Program-made: the position numbers and the translations under genes
Assembly (NCBI GenBank): GCA_016213845.1
Contig: JACQZN010000015.1
Location: 62,001-126,000, forward strand
Direction: 5' to 3'
From: Candidatus Wallbacteria bacterium
Lineage (GTDB): Bacteria; Muiribacteriota; UBA6191; JACPRK01
DNA length: 64,000 nt
The notes under the pieces: model-generated
What the model saw: the letters and a program-made list of their open reading frames with translations, nothing else
What the model was told of the DNA's origin: nothing
Databases searched by the model: none
Shown here: positions 24,430-33,237 of the stretch, piece by piece
Numbering within the stretch: the first letter of the stretch is position 1
How the letters are laid out: every line of letters starts with the position of its first letter

Positions 24430-26178
24430 TCAGCGCGTGGGGAGCGCGAACTCGAAGGCGGCGGTGGTGGTGCGGCCGGCGGCGACGGAGATGGGGCGGG
24501 AACGCGGGCCGAGGTGCTCGTGCCAGGCCTGCAGGACGTAGTCGCCCTTCGGGACGCCTCGGAGCGTGAACTGGCCGCCCGGGTCGGTGATGGTGAAGTA
24601 CGGGTTCGACATCACGTGGATGTAACCGAGCATCCAGGGGTGGTCGCCGGCCTCCGAGACTCGAAAGATGTCTGGGGTCTTGAAGGTCACCGGCTGGCCC
24701 GTCTGCCCGGCGGCCAGCGGCAGCTCGGTCGACTGGCCCTGTTGGTCGGTGAACCTGAGGCGCCAGGAGAGCAGGTTGAAGTTGCTGAACTGGATGACGG
24801 TGCCGGCCTGGACGGCCTGGACGTGCGGCAGGAAGCGGCAATCGACGACCTGGAACGTGGACTGGGCGACGGGGGGGCCCAGCAACTTGTCGAGCTCGCG
24901 GCTCAGGAGCCGGACGACGACGTTCTGGAGGGCGCCGCCCGGTGAGACGACGAGCTTCTCGGAGGCGCGGGGCGTGGCGCCGCAAGTGGACTGGTCGGAG
25001 CCGACGGGTATGAATTCGATGGGGGGAGCGGCCCCCTTGAAGGTGGCGACCCCGCTGACGGTGCCCTCGCGGGCGGGGTCGACGCCGGCCGTTGGCGGGA
25101 GCTGGCTGGAGGAGCTGCCGAGGACGGGCAGCGCGGCCCGGTAGGGTCCCAGGCCCGGGGCCGTTCCGCGGGCCACCAGCATCCGCTCGTACTCCTCGCG
25201 AGCGCTCGAGGCTTCGCTGGACCCCTGGGCTGGCAGCGCCAGCACGCTAGTGGGCGGGAGGATGGCCCGGACGTTCTGGCGTCCCCCGGGCGGGACGCGC
25301 GCCGACACGGCGATGTCCTCGAAGCCGGGTTTGCGCAGAAGCAGGCTGACCGTCTGGCCGCCGGGTACCTCCAGGGAAAGCGGGGTGGCGCCTATGAGGA
25401 TGCCGTCGCGGAAAACGTCGGCCTGGATCGGGTCGCTGTCGAGCAAGAGCAGCCCGGGAGCCGCGGGTCCTTCCTCGGGGAGCTCGATCGCGATGCGGGT
25501 GCTGTCGCCCGGGCCGAGCTCCAGGGCGGCCACTTTTGGGGTGCGGCCTGGAATGGAGACGCGGAAGCGGTAGGAGCCGGGCTCCAGCGTGAGCACGAGC
25601 GGTGTGGAGCCGAGCCCGACCTTGGTGGCGTCGTTGACGACGGAGGCTCCGGGCGGCTGTGACGATATTTCCAGCGTGGCGGGCGGCAAGGGCGGCGGGC
25701 TGGGGGCGACCTCGCCGGGGAGCAGGAACGTGACCGGGGCGATGCCGGGCTGGGGCGGCAGCACACGCTCGACGGTGGCTGGATAGCGGGCGGGCGCAGT
25801 GGCGGGCCGGGTGATGGTCACGGAGGGCGCGCGGACCGCGGGCCGGGCACCGGGCTTGTCGGTGGGCTCACCGCTGGAAGTGGCGAAGGCAGCATCTGCG
25901 GCGGTGCCGTGGCCGGCGGGCGAAAGAAAGCTCTTGAGCAGCCAGGGCGCGCGCCAGTTGAGGAGCGCTCCCAGGACGAACGGCAGGAGCACGATGCCGA
26001 GGAAGACGATCGGGTACCGCTCGAGCAGTCCCTCGCCGATCGTCTCGGCAGGGTGCAGCGGCATGAAGGAGAAGTGACACCGCGAACAGGTGCGGCGCCC
26101 CCCTGGCCCGGGAAGGGCGGCGCCGAGCGGTTGGCCGCAACTGGGGCACTGGAGTGGACGCATCGGCATGGGGAGCAT
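24430..26178 (-). CDS. Zinc-ribbon, membrane-anchored PEGA protein with C-terminal HPWM (cupredoxin-like) domain
   Basis: The frame is open back to 26913, but upstream of 26178 it only shadows pta on the other strand. ATGs at 26178, 26169 and 26163 are possible starts. A CPSCGQ...CSRC zinc knuckle is followed by a helix near residues 55-75 (PIVFLGIVLLPFVLGALL) and a Pro-rich stretch. Two PEGA modules follow (LEISSQPPGASVV; LLLDSDPIQADVFRDG), then a domain of about 200 residues containing VQAGTVIQFSNFNLL, DHPWMLGYIHVMSNP and FTLRGVPKGDYVLQAWHE. The last pattern is a carboxypeptidase-regulatory/cupredoxin-like domain frequent in Acidobacteriota. The copper histidine pattern is only partial, so metal binding is unproven. 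Role unknown. Confidence 0.75.
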   Translation of the reverse strand: MLPMPMRPLQCPSCGQPLGAALPGPGGRRTCSRCHFSFMPLHPAETIGEGLLERYPIVFLGIVLLPFVLGALLNWRAPWLLKSFLSPAGHGTAADAAFATSSGEPTDKPGARPAVRAPSVTITRPATAPARYPATVERVLPPQPGIAPVTFLLPGEVAPSPPPLPPATLEISSQPPGASVVNDATKVGLGSTPLVLTLEPGSYRFRVSIPGRTPKVAALELGPGDSTRIAIELPEEGPAAPGLLLLDSDPIQADVFRDGILIGATPLSLEVPGGQTVSLLLRKPGFEDIAVSARVPPGGRQNVRAILPPTSVLALPAQGSSEASSAREEYERMLVARGTAPGLGPYRAALPVLGSSSSQLPPTAGVDPAREGTVSGVATFKGAAPPIEFIPVGSDQSTCGATPRASEKLVVSPGGALQNVVVRLLSRELDKLLGPPVAQSTFQVVDCRFLPHVQAVQAGTVIQFSNFNLLSWRLRFTDQQGQSTELPLAAGQTGQPVTFKTPDIFRVSEAGDHPWMLGYIHVMSNPYFTITDPGGQFTLRGVPKGDYVLQAWHEHLGPRSRPISVAAGRTTTAAFEFALPTR

Positions 26179-26195
26179 AGCGCGGGAGCCGTCAT

Positions 26196-26224
26196 TTGAC
26201 AAAGCGCTCGCCGGACCGGAAAAT
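26196..26224 (+). promoter_or_regulatory. Possible sigma-70 promoter of pta
   Basis: TTGACA (26196-26201), a 17-base spacer and GAAAAT (26219-26224). The -35 is perfect and the -10 matches four of six. AGGAGG precedes the pta ATG at 26260. Confidence 0.4.
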
Positions 26225-26259
26225 GGCGGAAGCCCCAGGACGGACGCAGGAGGAGCGAA

Positions 26260-27252
26260 ATGGGAGTCATGGACGCGATCAAGGAGAAGGCCCGCGCCGC
26301 GAAGCGCCGGGTGGCTCTCCCGGAGGGGACGGAGGAGCGCATCCTGAAGGCCGCGCAGGCGGCAGTAGCGGAGCGGTTGGTGACACCAATCCTGCTCGGC
26401 GATGAGAATGCGATCCGCGGGCGCGCGGCGGAGCTGGGGGTGGCGCTCGCGGGCATCGAGATCCACGACATGGCCCGCAGCCCCGTGCGCGAGAAGTTGG
26501 CGGCAAAGCTGTCGGAGCTTCGGCGCGACAAAGGGGTCGACATCGCCCGCGCGCAGCGGCTGCTGGACGACAAGAACTGCTATGGCGTGATGCTGGTCAA
26601 GGACGGACACGCCGACGCGATGGTCTCGGGGTGCACCTGCCCGACGGCGGACGTGCTGCGGCCGGCGCTGCAGATCCTGAAGACAGAGCCTGGCGTGTCG
26701 CGGGTGTCGGGGGCGTTCGTGATGGTGAGCGAGCGCAAGGAGCTGGGCGACGACGGCATCACGCTCTTCGCCGACTGTGCGGTGAACCCGGTACTGACGC
26801 CCAGGGAGCTGGCCGAGGTCGCGATCTCGTCGGCGCGAACACTCAAGCGGCTGCTGGGACTGGAGCCGAGGGTGGCGATGCTGTCGTTCAGCACGAAGGG
26901 GAGCGCCTCTCACGATGTGGTGGAGAAAGTCATCGAAGCGACGCGGCTGGCGCGCGAGATCGACCCCGGGCTGATCATCGACGGTGAGCTCCAGGCCGAC
27001 GCGGCGCTCATCGCCGCCGTCGGGGCCAAGAAGGCGCCCGGCAGCCCCGTCGCCGGCCGAGCCAACGTGCTGGTCTTCCCGAGCCTGGACGCCGGCAACA
27101 TCGGCTACAAGATTGCACAGCGATTCGGAGGCTGCGAGGCGATCGGCCCGATTCTTCAGGGCTTGAACGCCGCCGTCAACGACCTGTCGAGAGGCGCAAC
27201 CGTCGCCGACATCGTCGGCACCATCGCCGTGGCCGCCGTGCAGGCGGGCTGA
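26260..27252 (+). CDS. pta: Phosphate acetyltransferase (phosphotransacetylase)
   Basis: A 330-residue single-domain PTA/PTB-family enzyme converting acetyl-CoA and phosphate to acetyl phosphate and CoA. AGGAGG lies 8-13 bases before ATG 26260. Family features: VALPEGTEERILKAA at the N-terminus, VKDGHADAMVSG, TADVLRPALQIL, FADCAVNP and ALIAAVGAKKAPGSPVAGRA, with VLVFPSLDAGNIGYK near the C-terminus. The usual SGAxHxTAD loop reads SGCTCPTAD, with two cysteines replacing Ala and His. Phosphate butyryltransferase remains possible, but length and the PSLDAGNI signature favour Pta. No acetate kinase gene is adjacent, so the pathway cannot be completed from this window. Confidence 0.88.
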   Translation: MGVMDAIKEKARAAKRRVALPEGTEERILKAAQAAVAERLVTPILLGDENAIRGRAAELGVALAGIEIHDMARSPVREKLAAKLSELRRDKGVDIARAQRLLDDKNCYGVMLVKDGHADAMVSGCTCPTADVLRPALQILKTEPGVSRVSGAFVMVSERKELGDDGITLFADCAVNPVLTPRELAEVAISSARTLKRLLGLEPRVAMLSFSTKGSASHDVVEKVIEATRLAREIDPGLIIDGELQADAALIAAVGAKKAPGSPVAGRANVLVFPSLDAGNIGYKIAQRFGGCEAIGPILQGLNAAVNDLSRGATVADIVGTIAVAAVQAG

Positions 27253-27470
27253 GGAGAAGTAGACAGTAGTCAGTAGGCGGAGGCTGTGAATCTATCCAGC
27301 GTCCCCCCAAGAACCGCTCGGGTTGAGCCCTTCGGCAAGCTCAGGACATGCTCGTCGAAGCCCAGCATCGACGGGGCTGTGGCCCCTCGGCAGGCTCGGG
27401 CAAGCGGTTTAAGGGAATGTGTTCACACCCTCTCAATACTCACTACTCGCTACTCGCTACTCGCTACTCC
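27253..27470. repeat. Heptamer arrays, locus 2, flanking an inverted-end element
   Basis: The left side (about 27,259-27,279) has GTAGACA/GTAGTCA-type units. The right side (27,431-27,470) has TACTCGC-type units in five tandem copies. Between them lies the element at 27,280-27,434. The right array supplies the TAG stop of the esterase gene at 27457. Confidence 0.8.
27280..27434. repeat. Inverted-end intergenic element, copy 1
   Basis: Begins GAGGCTGTGAATC and ends GTTCACACCCTCTC, an imperfect inverted pair. The core contains a CCGCTCGGG-TTGAGCCCTTCGGCAAG stretch and a second REP-like block (GCCCAGCATCGACGGGGC). It shares these blocks in order with copies at 32,341 and 39,196. Confidence 0.75.
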
Positions 27471-28182
27471 CCAAGAACCGCCCGAACCACGCCAGTACGT
27501 TCGACCAGAGAACTTCCCAGTCGGCGGCGGGCATGAAGTGGCGGGCTGAGGGAAACTCGACGTAGCGCTGCCGCTCGGGGGCGTCCGCATAGTGCGGGGC
27601 CAGAGCCTCGTGGAGCTCGCGGGCGTGATGTGGCGGGACGTTCTCGTCAGCGCCCGCGGTCTGGGAGAGCAGCGCGACGGGGAAGAAGGCGCCGGGAGTG
27701 AGGTGCGGGCTGCACTCCGAGGAGCGGCCATAACGCGGGGAGCCGAGGATGGGAGTGGCGACGCGAAGGCGTCGATCGCGCAGGAGCGCGCCATAGGTGA
27801 TGTAGCCGCCCATGGAGATGCCGGCGATGCCGAGCCGATCGCGCTGGGCCAGGCCTCTGGCCAGGAGGTCGTCGACTACAGCCGGGACCTCGTCGGCAGT
27901 CTGGCGGACGACCTCGAAGAAGTTCCTCCCGACTACACGGGGATCGCCCGTGAACCGGCTCTCGAAGTCTGGGGCGCGCCGCTCACCGTGACAGGCGTTG
28001 TCGATGCCGACCGCGAGCCAGCCGGCGGATGCGAGGCTCTCCAGCTCCTTGAGGTTGGCTTCCTTGCGGGCCGTGAAGCCGTGATAGAAGAGGATGGCGC
28101 CGCGCCGTCCCGCAGCCTCGTGGGAATCGCGCGAGACGAGCAAGGCCGGTGCCGACGCGACGTGTGTGGGGGTGTGGTGCAT
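27457..28182 (-). CDS. Alpha/beta-hydrolase, YjfP-like esterase
   Basis: The frame extends to 28518, but only by translating heptamer arrays and part of the divergent gene. ATG 28182 starts MHHTPTHVA and lies at the edge of the array at 28,183. Hydrolase features: HGFTARKEA (oxyanion region), nucleophile serine in GISMGG near residue 112, an acidic residue in GADENVP near 190 and the catalytic histidine in SARHFM near 220. The order and the LASAGWLAVGIDNACHGER strand match small esterases of the YjfP/dienelactone hydrolase type. The substrate is unknown. The stop codon TAG lies within a tandem heptamer. It is transcribed towards pta and divergently from the gene at 28291. Confidence 0.82.
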   Translation of the reverse strand: MHHTPTHVASAPALLVSRDSHEAAGRRGAILFYHGFTARKEANLKELESLASAGWLAVGIDNACHGERRAPDFESRFTGDPRVVGRNFFEVVRQTADEVPAVVDDLLARGLAQRDRLGIAGISMGGYITYGALLRDRRLRVATPILGSPRYGRSSECSPHLTPGAFFPVALLSQTAGADENVPPHHARELHEALAPHYADAPERQRYVEFPSARHFMPAADWEVLWSNVLAWFGRFLGSSE

Positions 28183-28266
28183 GGAAGGTATAAGGTGGAA
28201 GATAGAAGGTGGAAGGTGAAGGAGCGGTTGGGCTGTCCCCTCCTCGATTCTCAATTCTCGATTCTC
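28183..28266. repeat. Heptamer arrays, locus 3 (GAAGGTG left, GATTCTC right)
   Basis: The left array (28,183-28,217) has degenerate GAAGGTR-type 7-mers. The right array (28,239-28,266) has ATTCTCG/ATTCTCA units. Only about 20 bases separate them. The arrays fill the intergenic space between the divergent esterase and the gene at 28291 and must overlap both promoters. Confidence 0.8.
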
Positions 28267-28290
28267 CCCCCGGTGTAGCATGGCGCAGCG

Positions 28291-29805
28291 GTGACTCCCA
28301 AACGACTCTTGCTCCTCTGCGGTCTGACGCTGGCGCCCCTCGGGGAAGCGGCGGGGGAGGTCCTGCGCGTCGAGGAGCTCCGGGAGACCTACGGCCGGAG
28401 GTTCTGCGAGATTGCGTGGAAGACCAGCCTGGCGTGCGAGACGCGGCTGGTGGTGTCGGACGGCGCCGAAGAGTGCGTGCTTCGCCCCGGGCGGCCGGCG
28501 AGCGGTCTGGAGCACCACATGATGGTGCCGCTGGGGCCTGGTCGGGAGCTGAGCTACTCCATCGTGTTCCCGGACGGCAGCCGATCGGAGCCGAGGAAGC
28601 TGAAGGTGGCGGCGGTGACGGAGGTGCCGATCACGCTGGGGCGTGGGGTGGCGGCCGATGGGACGCTGGAGATCACGGCCGGAGCCGGAATGGAGGCGCG
28701 CTGGACGCTGGTGCTACCTGGGCGGGGGGAGATCCAAGCGCCGCCGGTACGGGCGGCGGCCGCGCGGTTCCGGATCGAGCGGCTCGAGGCCGACGCGGCG
28801 CTGGAGGGCGGCGTGGTGCGGGCGGCCGGGATCGACGGGGTGTCGGAGGCGCCGGCGGGGGCGATCCTGGGCAACCGGCGGCTGGCGCGTCAATTCGTTG
28901 ACGCGATGCGTCAGATGGACGTGTCGGCGCTTCTCGGGATCGCGGTGGACAAGAAGTCGGATCGGCCGAAGCTGGTGGAGGCCTACCGGGAAATGGCGCG
29001 CCGCAGCGGGCTGGACCGGGTCGTATCGGAGGCCGCAGTGCGGGCGGCGGGGATCGCCTCCGACGACGCGGTCGATTCGTCGCTGACGATTGCGCTGACG
29101 TACGGGCTCTGCCGTCTGGGCGACGTCGACTGGGCGGCGCGGCTGCGCGGGTGGGAGCCGGTGACGGCAGTGGAGGAACAGGCGGCGGTTTTGGGCCGGC
29201 CCACGAGCGAACGGCCGGTGCCGGCGGTTGCGCGCAGCCTTTTCGCCCAGGAGTGGACGCGTATCGCGGCGCTGGCGCCCTGGCCGAACTCTCTGGCCGG
29301 GGGGCCGGACACCTGCAGCTTCGCGCGGCTGACCGACCCGGAGAAGTTCAAGAATCTACTCGAGGAGATTCAGGACAAGCTTCCGAACGCGGCGGCCTTC
29401 CTGACCGCCTTCGTCCAGATCCAGCTGGCCTTGTGGTCGGAGATGGAGGTGCCGAGCGGGCTGCTCGACTCGCCCGACGGCCGGGTGACGCTGTACGTCC
29501 AGGCGGCGCTGCCCGACCCGGTCATCGTGGTCTATCTGCGGCTGAACGACCGCGTCATGGTGGCGCTGCGCGTGACGCCGGAAGACTACAAGGCCTCGGT
29601 GGAGCGTCAGCCGAAGGGGGCGGCCGCGCTGGACGCCAAGAACCTGAACTACGTCTGGGCGGCCTGCGCGACGAGCGCGCGGTTTCTGCACGAGGGCAAG
29701 AACAACTTCGTACTGACCCTCGGCTCGGCCTCCCACCGCCTGACCACGATGATCGGCGGGGTCCTGCGGGAGATGAAGATCGCGCGGGGTGGGCTGGCCC
29801 GCTGA
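28291..29805 (+). CDS. Secreted protein of unknown function
   Basis: A 504-residue protein beginning at GTG 28291 with a signal peptide (RLLLLCGLTLAPLGEAAGE). I do not recognise a family. An N-terminal beta-rich section (residues 20-170) has cysteines in FCEIAWKTSLACE and AEECVL that could form disulphides. A helical section follows (residues 190-260: ARQFVDAMRQMDVSALL, KLVEAYREMARRSG). The C-terminal third is predicted mixed alpha/beta (DGRVTLYVQAALPDPVIVVY, ending HRLTTMIGGVLREMKIARGG). Neighbours are a TPR protein and mdh in the same direction, but the gaps are large (163 bases), so an operon is uncertain. No catalytic motif stands out. Confidence 0.6.
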   Translation: MTPKRLLLLCGLTLAPLGEAAGEVLRVEELRETYGRRFCEIAWKTSLACETRLVVSDGAEECVLRPGRPASGLEHHMMVPLGPGRELSYSIVFPDGSRSEPRKLKVAAVTEVPITLGRGVAADGTLEITAGAGMEARWTLVLPGRGEIQAPPVRAAAARFRIERLEADAALEGGVVRAAGIDGVSEAPAGAILGNRRLARQFVDAMRQMDVSALLGIAVDKKSDRPKLVEAYREMARRSGLDRVVSEAAVRAAGIASDDAVDSSLTIALTYGLCRLGDVDWAARLRGWEPVTAVEEQAAVLGRPTSERPVPAVARSLFAQEWTRIAALAPWPNSLAGGPDTCSFARLTDPEKFKNLLEEIQDKLPNAAAFLTAFVQIQLALWSEMEVPSGLLDSPDGRVTLYVQAALPDPVIVVYLRLNDRVMVALRVTPEDYKASVERQPKGAAALDAKNLNYVWAACATSARFLHEGKNNFVLTLGSASHRLTTMIGGVLREMKIARGGLAR

Positions 29806-29968
29806 GGGGCGGCGGCGGCCGCCTGTTCCGCGTCATTGCAGGCGCTGACGGGGCCCAGGCAGCTTGAACTCGCTTCGCTGCGCGTGATAGGATGCGCCGT
29901 CTTTGCCGCCATCGTCCCGAGCGGGATGAAGCCGGCCGACGAGCGCCGAGAGCGAGAAAAGCAGGTCC

Positions 29969-31285
29969 ATGGACGACAAGCCGAACCTCAACCTGGAAGA
30001 GGTCATCGAGAAGTACCAGAACCTCATCGCGGAGCACCCGCACACTCCCGAGTATCACAAGGAGCTCGGCAACGCGTTCCACAAGAGCGGCGCGTTCGAT
30101 CTGGCCCTGGAGGAGTACCGGACCTGCCTCCACATCGATTCGAGCTACTTCCCGGCCCAGTACAACATGGGCAACTGCTATTTCGCGATGAACAAGCACC
30201 AGCTTGCGATCATCGCCTGGCAGAAGGCGCTCATCATGAACCCCCAGCTGGAGCACGCGATTTACAACATCGCGTACACCTACTTCAAGCTGGGCATGAT
30301 GGAGAAGAAGAACGAGGAAACCCGGCGCCGCTACCTGGACGACGCGCTGATGGAGTTTCAGAAAGCCATCAAGTTGCGGCCGAAGAACAAGGATACCTGG
30401 CTGCACCTGGGGCTGACCTGGTACGAGCTGGACCACTTCGACAACGCCGTCAACGCCTACATGGAGGTGTTGAAGCTCGACTCGAAGGACCCGGACGGCC
30501 ACTACAACCTGGGGAACGTCTACTACGAGAAGGGCTTCGACGACCCGACCTACTTCGAGCGCGCCATCGGCCAGTACCGGTTGGCCCTGAAGTTCAACGG
30601 GAAGGACACCAAGTCGCGCAACAACATCGCCGACTGCCTCATTCGCCTGGGTCGTTACGCGGACGCCCAGGCAGAGATCGAGGCGGTCATCGCGGGCGAT
30701 CCGAACTACATGCCGGCGATCTGCACGCGCTCGGAGCTGTACAGCCAGCTCGGCAAGCATCAGGAGGCGATAGAGGGGTTCAAGAAGATCGTCGAGATGG
30801 ACCCGGAGAGCCAGCACCTGCTCCACAAGTACGCCTCCCAGAAGCTGATCGAAGAGTACACGCGAGTGCTGCGCACCAACCCGGGGCATCACGAGACGCA
30901 CTTCGAGCTGGGGCGCGCCTACAAGGACCTCGGCATTGCGTACCGAGACCGGGCGCTGGTCACGAAAGCGCGCGACGAGTTGAAGAAGGCGCTCGAGCTC
31001 GGCCCCGGCCGCGTTCCCTACCACGTCGAGCTGGCCGAGTGCTACTTCCGGCTGAACAACACCGACCAGGCGATCGTGCAAGTGGAAGCCGCGCTCACCA
31101 TCGAACCGGACTCGATCCCGTGCCACTGCCTGCTCGGGGAGATCTACGTCCAGGTCGGCGACCGGGAGCTGGCGCAGATGGAGTTCAGCGCGATCCGGAG
31201 AATCTACAGCCACCCCAACGGCCGTTCCCTTCCCTCGTCAGGGGCAGACGACGACGGGGACGACTCCGATTCGGACGAGAACTGA
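29969..31285 (+). CDS. Tetratricopeptide repeat protein
   Basis: A 438-residue soluble protein made almost wholly of TPR helices. Typical units are YHKELGNAFHKSGAFDLALE, AQYNMGNCYFAMNKHQLAII, TWLHLGLTWYELDHFDNAVN, HYNLGNVYYEKGFDDPTYFE, PAICTRSELYSQLGKHQEAI and VPYHVELAECYFRLNNTDQAI. There is no signal peptide. The C-terminus is an acidic tail rich in Asp. TPR arrays act as protein-protein scaffolds, and the partner is not evident. It is followed 45 bases later by mdh in the same direction, so co-transcription is likely without a known functional link. Confidence 0.85.
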   Translation: MDDKPNLNLEEVIEKYQNLIAEHPHTPEYHKELGNAFHKSGAFDLALEEYRTCLHIDSSYFPAQYNMGNCYFAMNKHQLAIIAWQKALIMNPQLEHAIYNIAYTYFKLGMMEKKNEETRRRYLDDALMEFQKAIKLRPKNKDTWLHLGLTWYELDHFDNAVNAYMEVLKLDSKDPDGHYNLGNVYYEKGFDDPTYFERAIGQYRLALKFNGKDTKSRNNIADCLIRLGRYADAQAEIEAVIAGDPNYMPAICTRSELYSQLGKHQEAIEGFKKIVEMDPESQHLLHKYASQKLIEEYTRVLRTNPGHHETHFELGRAYKDLGIAYRDRALVTKARDELKKALELGPGRVPYHVELAECYFRLNNTDQAIVQVEAALTIEPDSIPCHCLLGEIYVQVGDRELAQMEFSAIRRIYSHPNGRSLPSSGADDDGDDSDSDEN

Positions 31286-31330
31286 GGCGCCCCTCGCCGG
31301 GACGCCGGTAGCAAGAGGAGGAGTCGAAAG

Positions 31331-32260
31331 ATGAAAAAAGTCACAGTCATCGGCGCCGGCTTCGTCGGTGCCACAGCAGCCCAGCGGCTGGCCGAAAAGG
31401 AGCTGGCCGATGTCGTCCTGATCGACGTGCTGGAAGGCATCCCTGCAGGCAAGGCGCTCGACATGGTCGAGAGCGCCCCGGTGGAGCGCTTCGACGCCAA
31501 GGTCACCGGCAGCACGGCCGACTACGCGCCGATGGAGGGCTCAGAGGTCGTCATCATTACCGCGGGGATCGCCCGCAAGCCCGGAATGTCCCGCGACGAC
31601 CTCTTCAAGACCAACCGCGACATCGTCAACGGCGTCTGCGAGAACGTCAAGAAGTACGCCCCCAACAGCGTCATCCTCATGGTCACCAACCCGCTCGACC
31701 TGATGGCCTACACCGCCTTCAAGACGACCGGCTTCAGCTCCGACCGCGTCATCGGGATGGCCGGCGTGCTCGACAGCGCCCGCTTCGCGGCCTTCGTCGG
31801 CATGGAGCTCGGCGTCAGCGTCAAGGACATCAGCGCGATGGTGCTGGGCGGACACGGCGACACAATGGTCCCGATGCCCCGCTTCACCACCGTCGGCGGT
31901 ATCCCCATCACGGAGCTCCTCCCCAAGGAGACCATCGACCGCATCTCCCAGCGCGCCCGCGACGGCGGCGCCGAGATCGTCAAGCTGCTCAAGACCGGCA
32001 GCGCCTACTACGCCCCGTCATCCTCCGTCGTCGCCATGGCCGAGGCCATCCTGCTCGGCAAGGACCGGCTGCTGCCCGCCAGCGTCTACCTGCGCGGCGA
32101 GTACGGCTACGAGGGTTTCTACCTGGGCGTCCCCGCCGTCATCGGCGCCGGCGGCCTGAAGCGAGTCATCCAGATCAAGTTGAACGACGAGGAGAAGGCC
32201 GGCCTGGACAAGAGCGCCAACGCCGTGAAGACCCAGATGGCAGAAGTCGGATTGGCCTGA
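31331..32260 (+). CDS. mdh: Malate dehydrogenase (LDH-like type)
   Basis: A 309-residue NAD-dependent enzyme interconverting malate and oxaloacetate. AGGAGGAG lies just before ATG 31331. Features: dinucleotide fold VIGAGFVGATAA, the acidic NAD-binding residue in LIDVLEG, the substrate loop ARKPGMSRDDL (arginine at the position that selects dicarboxylic acids), VTNPLD, the active-site histidine in LGGHGDTMV and the arginine in LDSARF. Length and sequence match the citrate-cycle MDH group related to lactate dehydrogenase. An arginine rather than glutamine in the loop argues against Ldh. It is encoded directly after the TPR gene and followed by an intergenic repeat cluster. Confidence 0.95.
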   Translation: MKKVTVIGAGFVGATAAQRLAEKELADVVLIDVLEGIPAGKALDMVESAPVERFDAKVTGSTADYAPMEGSEVVIITAGIARKPGMSRDDLFKTNRDIVNGVCENVKKYAPNSVILMVTNPLDLMAYTAFKTTGFSSDRVIGMAGVLDSARFAAFVGMELGVSVKDISAMVLGGHGDTMVPMPRFTTVGGIPITELLPKETIDRISQRARDGGAEIVKLLKTGSAYYAPSSSVVAMAEAILLGKDRLLPASVYLRGEYGYEGFYLGVPAVIGAGGLKRVIQIKLNDEEKAGLDKSANAVKTQMAEVGLA

Positions 32261-32261
32261 G

Positions 32262-32512
32262 GCTCGAGGCTTCACTGAGGCTTGAGGCTTGAGGCTTGAG
32301 AAGTGAGGGATGATCTCTGTTCCCTGGAGCCTGAAGCCTGAGAGGCTGTGAATCTATCCAAGGACTCCCAAAAACCGCTCGGGCTGAGCTTGTCGAAGCC
32401 CAGTATCGAAGCGGCTATGGCCCCTCGACAGGCTCGGGGCGAACGGTTCCAGGGGATTTCTTCACAGCCTCTGACTCCTGCTCCTGATTCCTGACTCCTG
32501 GCCCCTGGCAGC
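32262..32512. repeat. Heptamer arrays, locus 4, flanking an inverted-end element
   Basis: The left array (32,264-32,309) has GAGGCTT units, and 32,323-32,345 has AGCCTGA units. The right array (about 32,473-32,512) has CTGACTC/CTGATTC units. The element copy 2 lies between them. This fills most of the gap between mdh and the gene at 32568. Confidence 0.82.
32341..32472. repeat. Inverted-end intergenic element, copy 2
   Basis: Bounded by AGAGGCTGTGAA and its exact reverse complement TTCACAGCCTCT, the best-preserved ends of the three copies. The core carries two REP-like inverted blocks, GGGCTGAGCTTGTCGAAGCC and CCCCTCGACAGGCTCGGGGC, which can pair with each other. Confidence 0.8.
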
Positions 32513-32567
32513 GCTAGACTGGAGGGTAGTCAAGCCAGGGCGTTGCTGGCTGCGGGAGGTGAGCGGA

Positions 32568-33098
32568 GTGCGTAGAAAGGTCCTGATCGCAGCCGTCTCG
32601 TGGATAACTTTCGCCGCGACGGCGTCGGCCCAGGCGATCGCGCCGTGGCGCGCGCCAGAGCTCGACTCGTGGCAGCAGTTGCAGGTTCACGATGCTCTGC
32701 GCCTCAGGCAGCTGGCCTCACGGGTGGAGGAGCTGGAGCGCCGGCTGGCGGGCATCCAGGCGCAGGCGGCCTGGGAACAACGCTCCCCTCCTCCGCCGCC
32801 GGCTGACGCCCCGGCGTACGCGCCGGCCCAGGCGACGATTCCGCCGCTGCTCCGCCTGCAGCTCGGCGGTCAGGCGAATGTTCCCCCGCCCCCGGTGCCG
32901 GCTCCCCCTCAGCAGTGGCCCCAGCCGCCCCGCTGGCAACTTCCCCCGGTTTACTCCACCGAGGGATCGTGGCCAGGCCAGCAGACTGGCTTCAGCGTCA
33001 ACGACTCGCTGCGACGGCAGCTGGAGCTGCAAAGCCTCCAGTCATTCAGGCAGAGCGCCGACTTCTACCGTCAGGCCGAGGCGCTCAGCGGCCGGTAG
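32568..33098 (+). CDS. Small proline-rich secreted protein
   Basis: GTG 32568 has GGGAGG 8 bases upstream and is preferred over GTG 32559, which would overlap that site. The 176-residue product starts with a signal peptide (VLIAAVSWITFAATASAQA). A coiled-coil-like helix follows (LQVHDALRLRQLASRVEELE) near residues 40-65. Then come two Pro/Gln/Ala-rich stretches and a last helical segment (LRRQLELQSLQSFRQSADF). The layout suggests a periplasmic or envelope-associated protein that oligomerises through the helix. I do not recognise the family and see no functional link to mdh or the next gene. Confidence 0.6.
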   Translation: MRRKVLIAAVSWITFAATASAQAIAPWRAPELDSWQQLQVHDALRLRQLASRVEELERRLAGIQAQAAWEQRSPPPPPADAPAYAPAQATIPPLLRLQLGGQANVPPPPVPAPPQQWPQPPRWQLPPVYSTEGSWPGQQTGFSVNDSLRRQLELQSLQSFRQSADFYRQAEALSGR

Positions 33099-33237
33099 CG
33101 GCAAAACTGCGAGGCAGCGGGACCGAAGGCGAACCTGTGCACTCCACACCCCAGACGCCCGGACACATTACGCCAGCGCCAGGCCCGTGCCGCTGGAAAA
33201 GTTCCTCGACGCCGGCCGGATCCGGCGGTAGCCAGAC

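Noticed and set aside
26179-26913. Upstream extension of the PEGA protein frame
   Set aside because: It lies opposite pta and has no family features; the zinc-ribbon start near 26,178 makes a complete protein.
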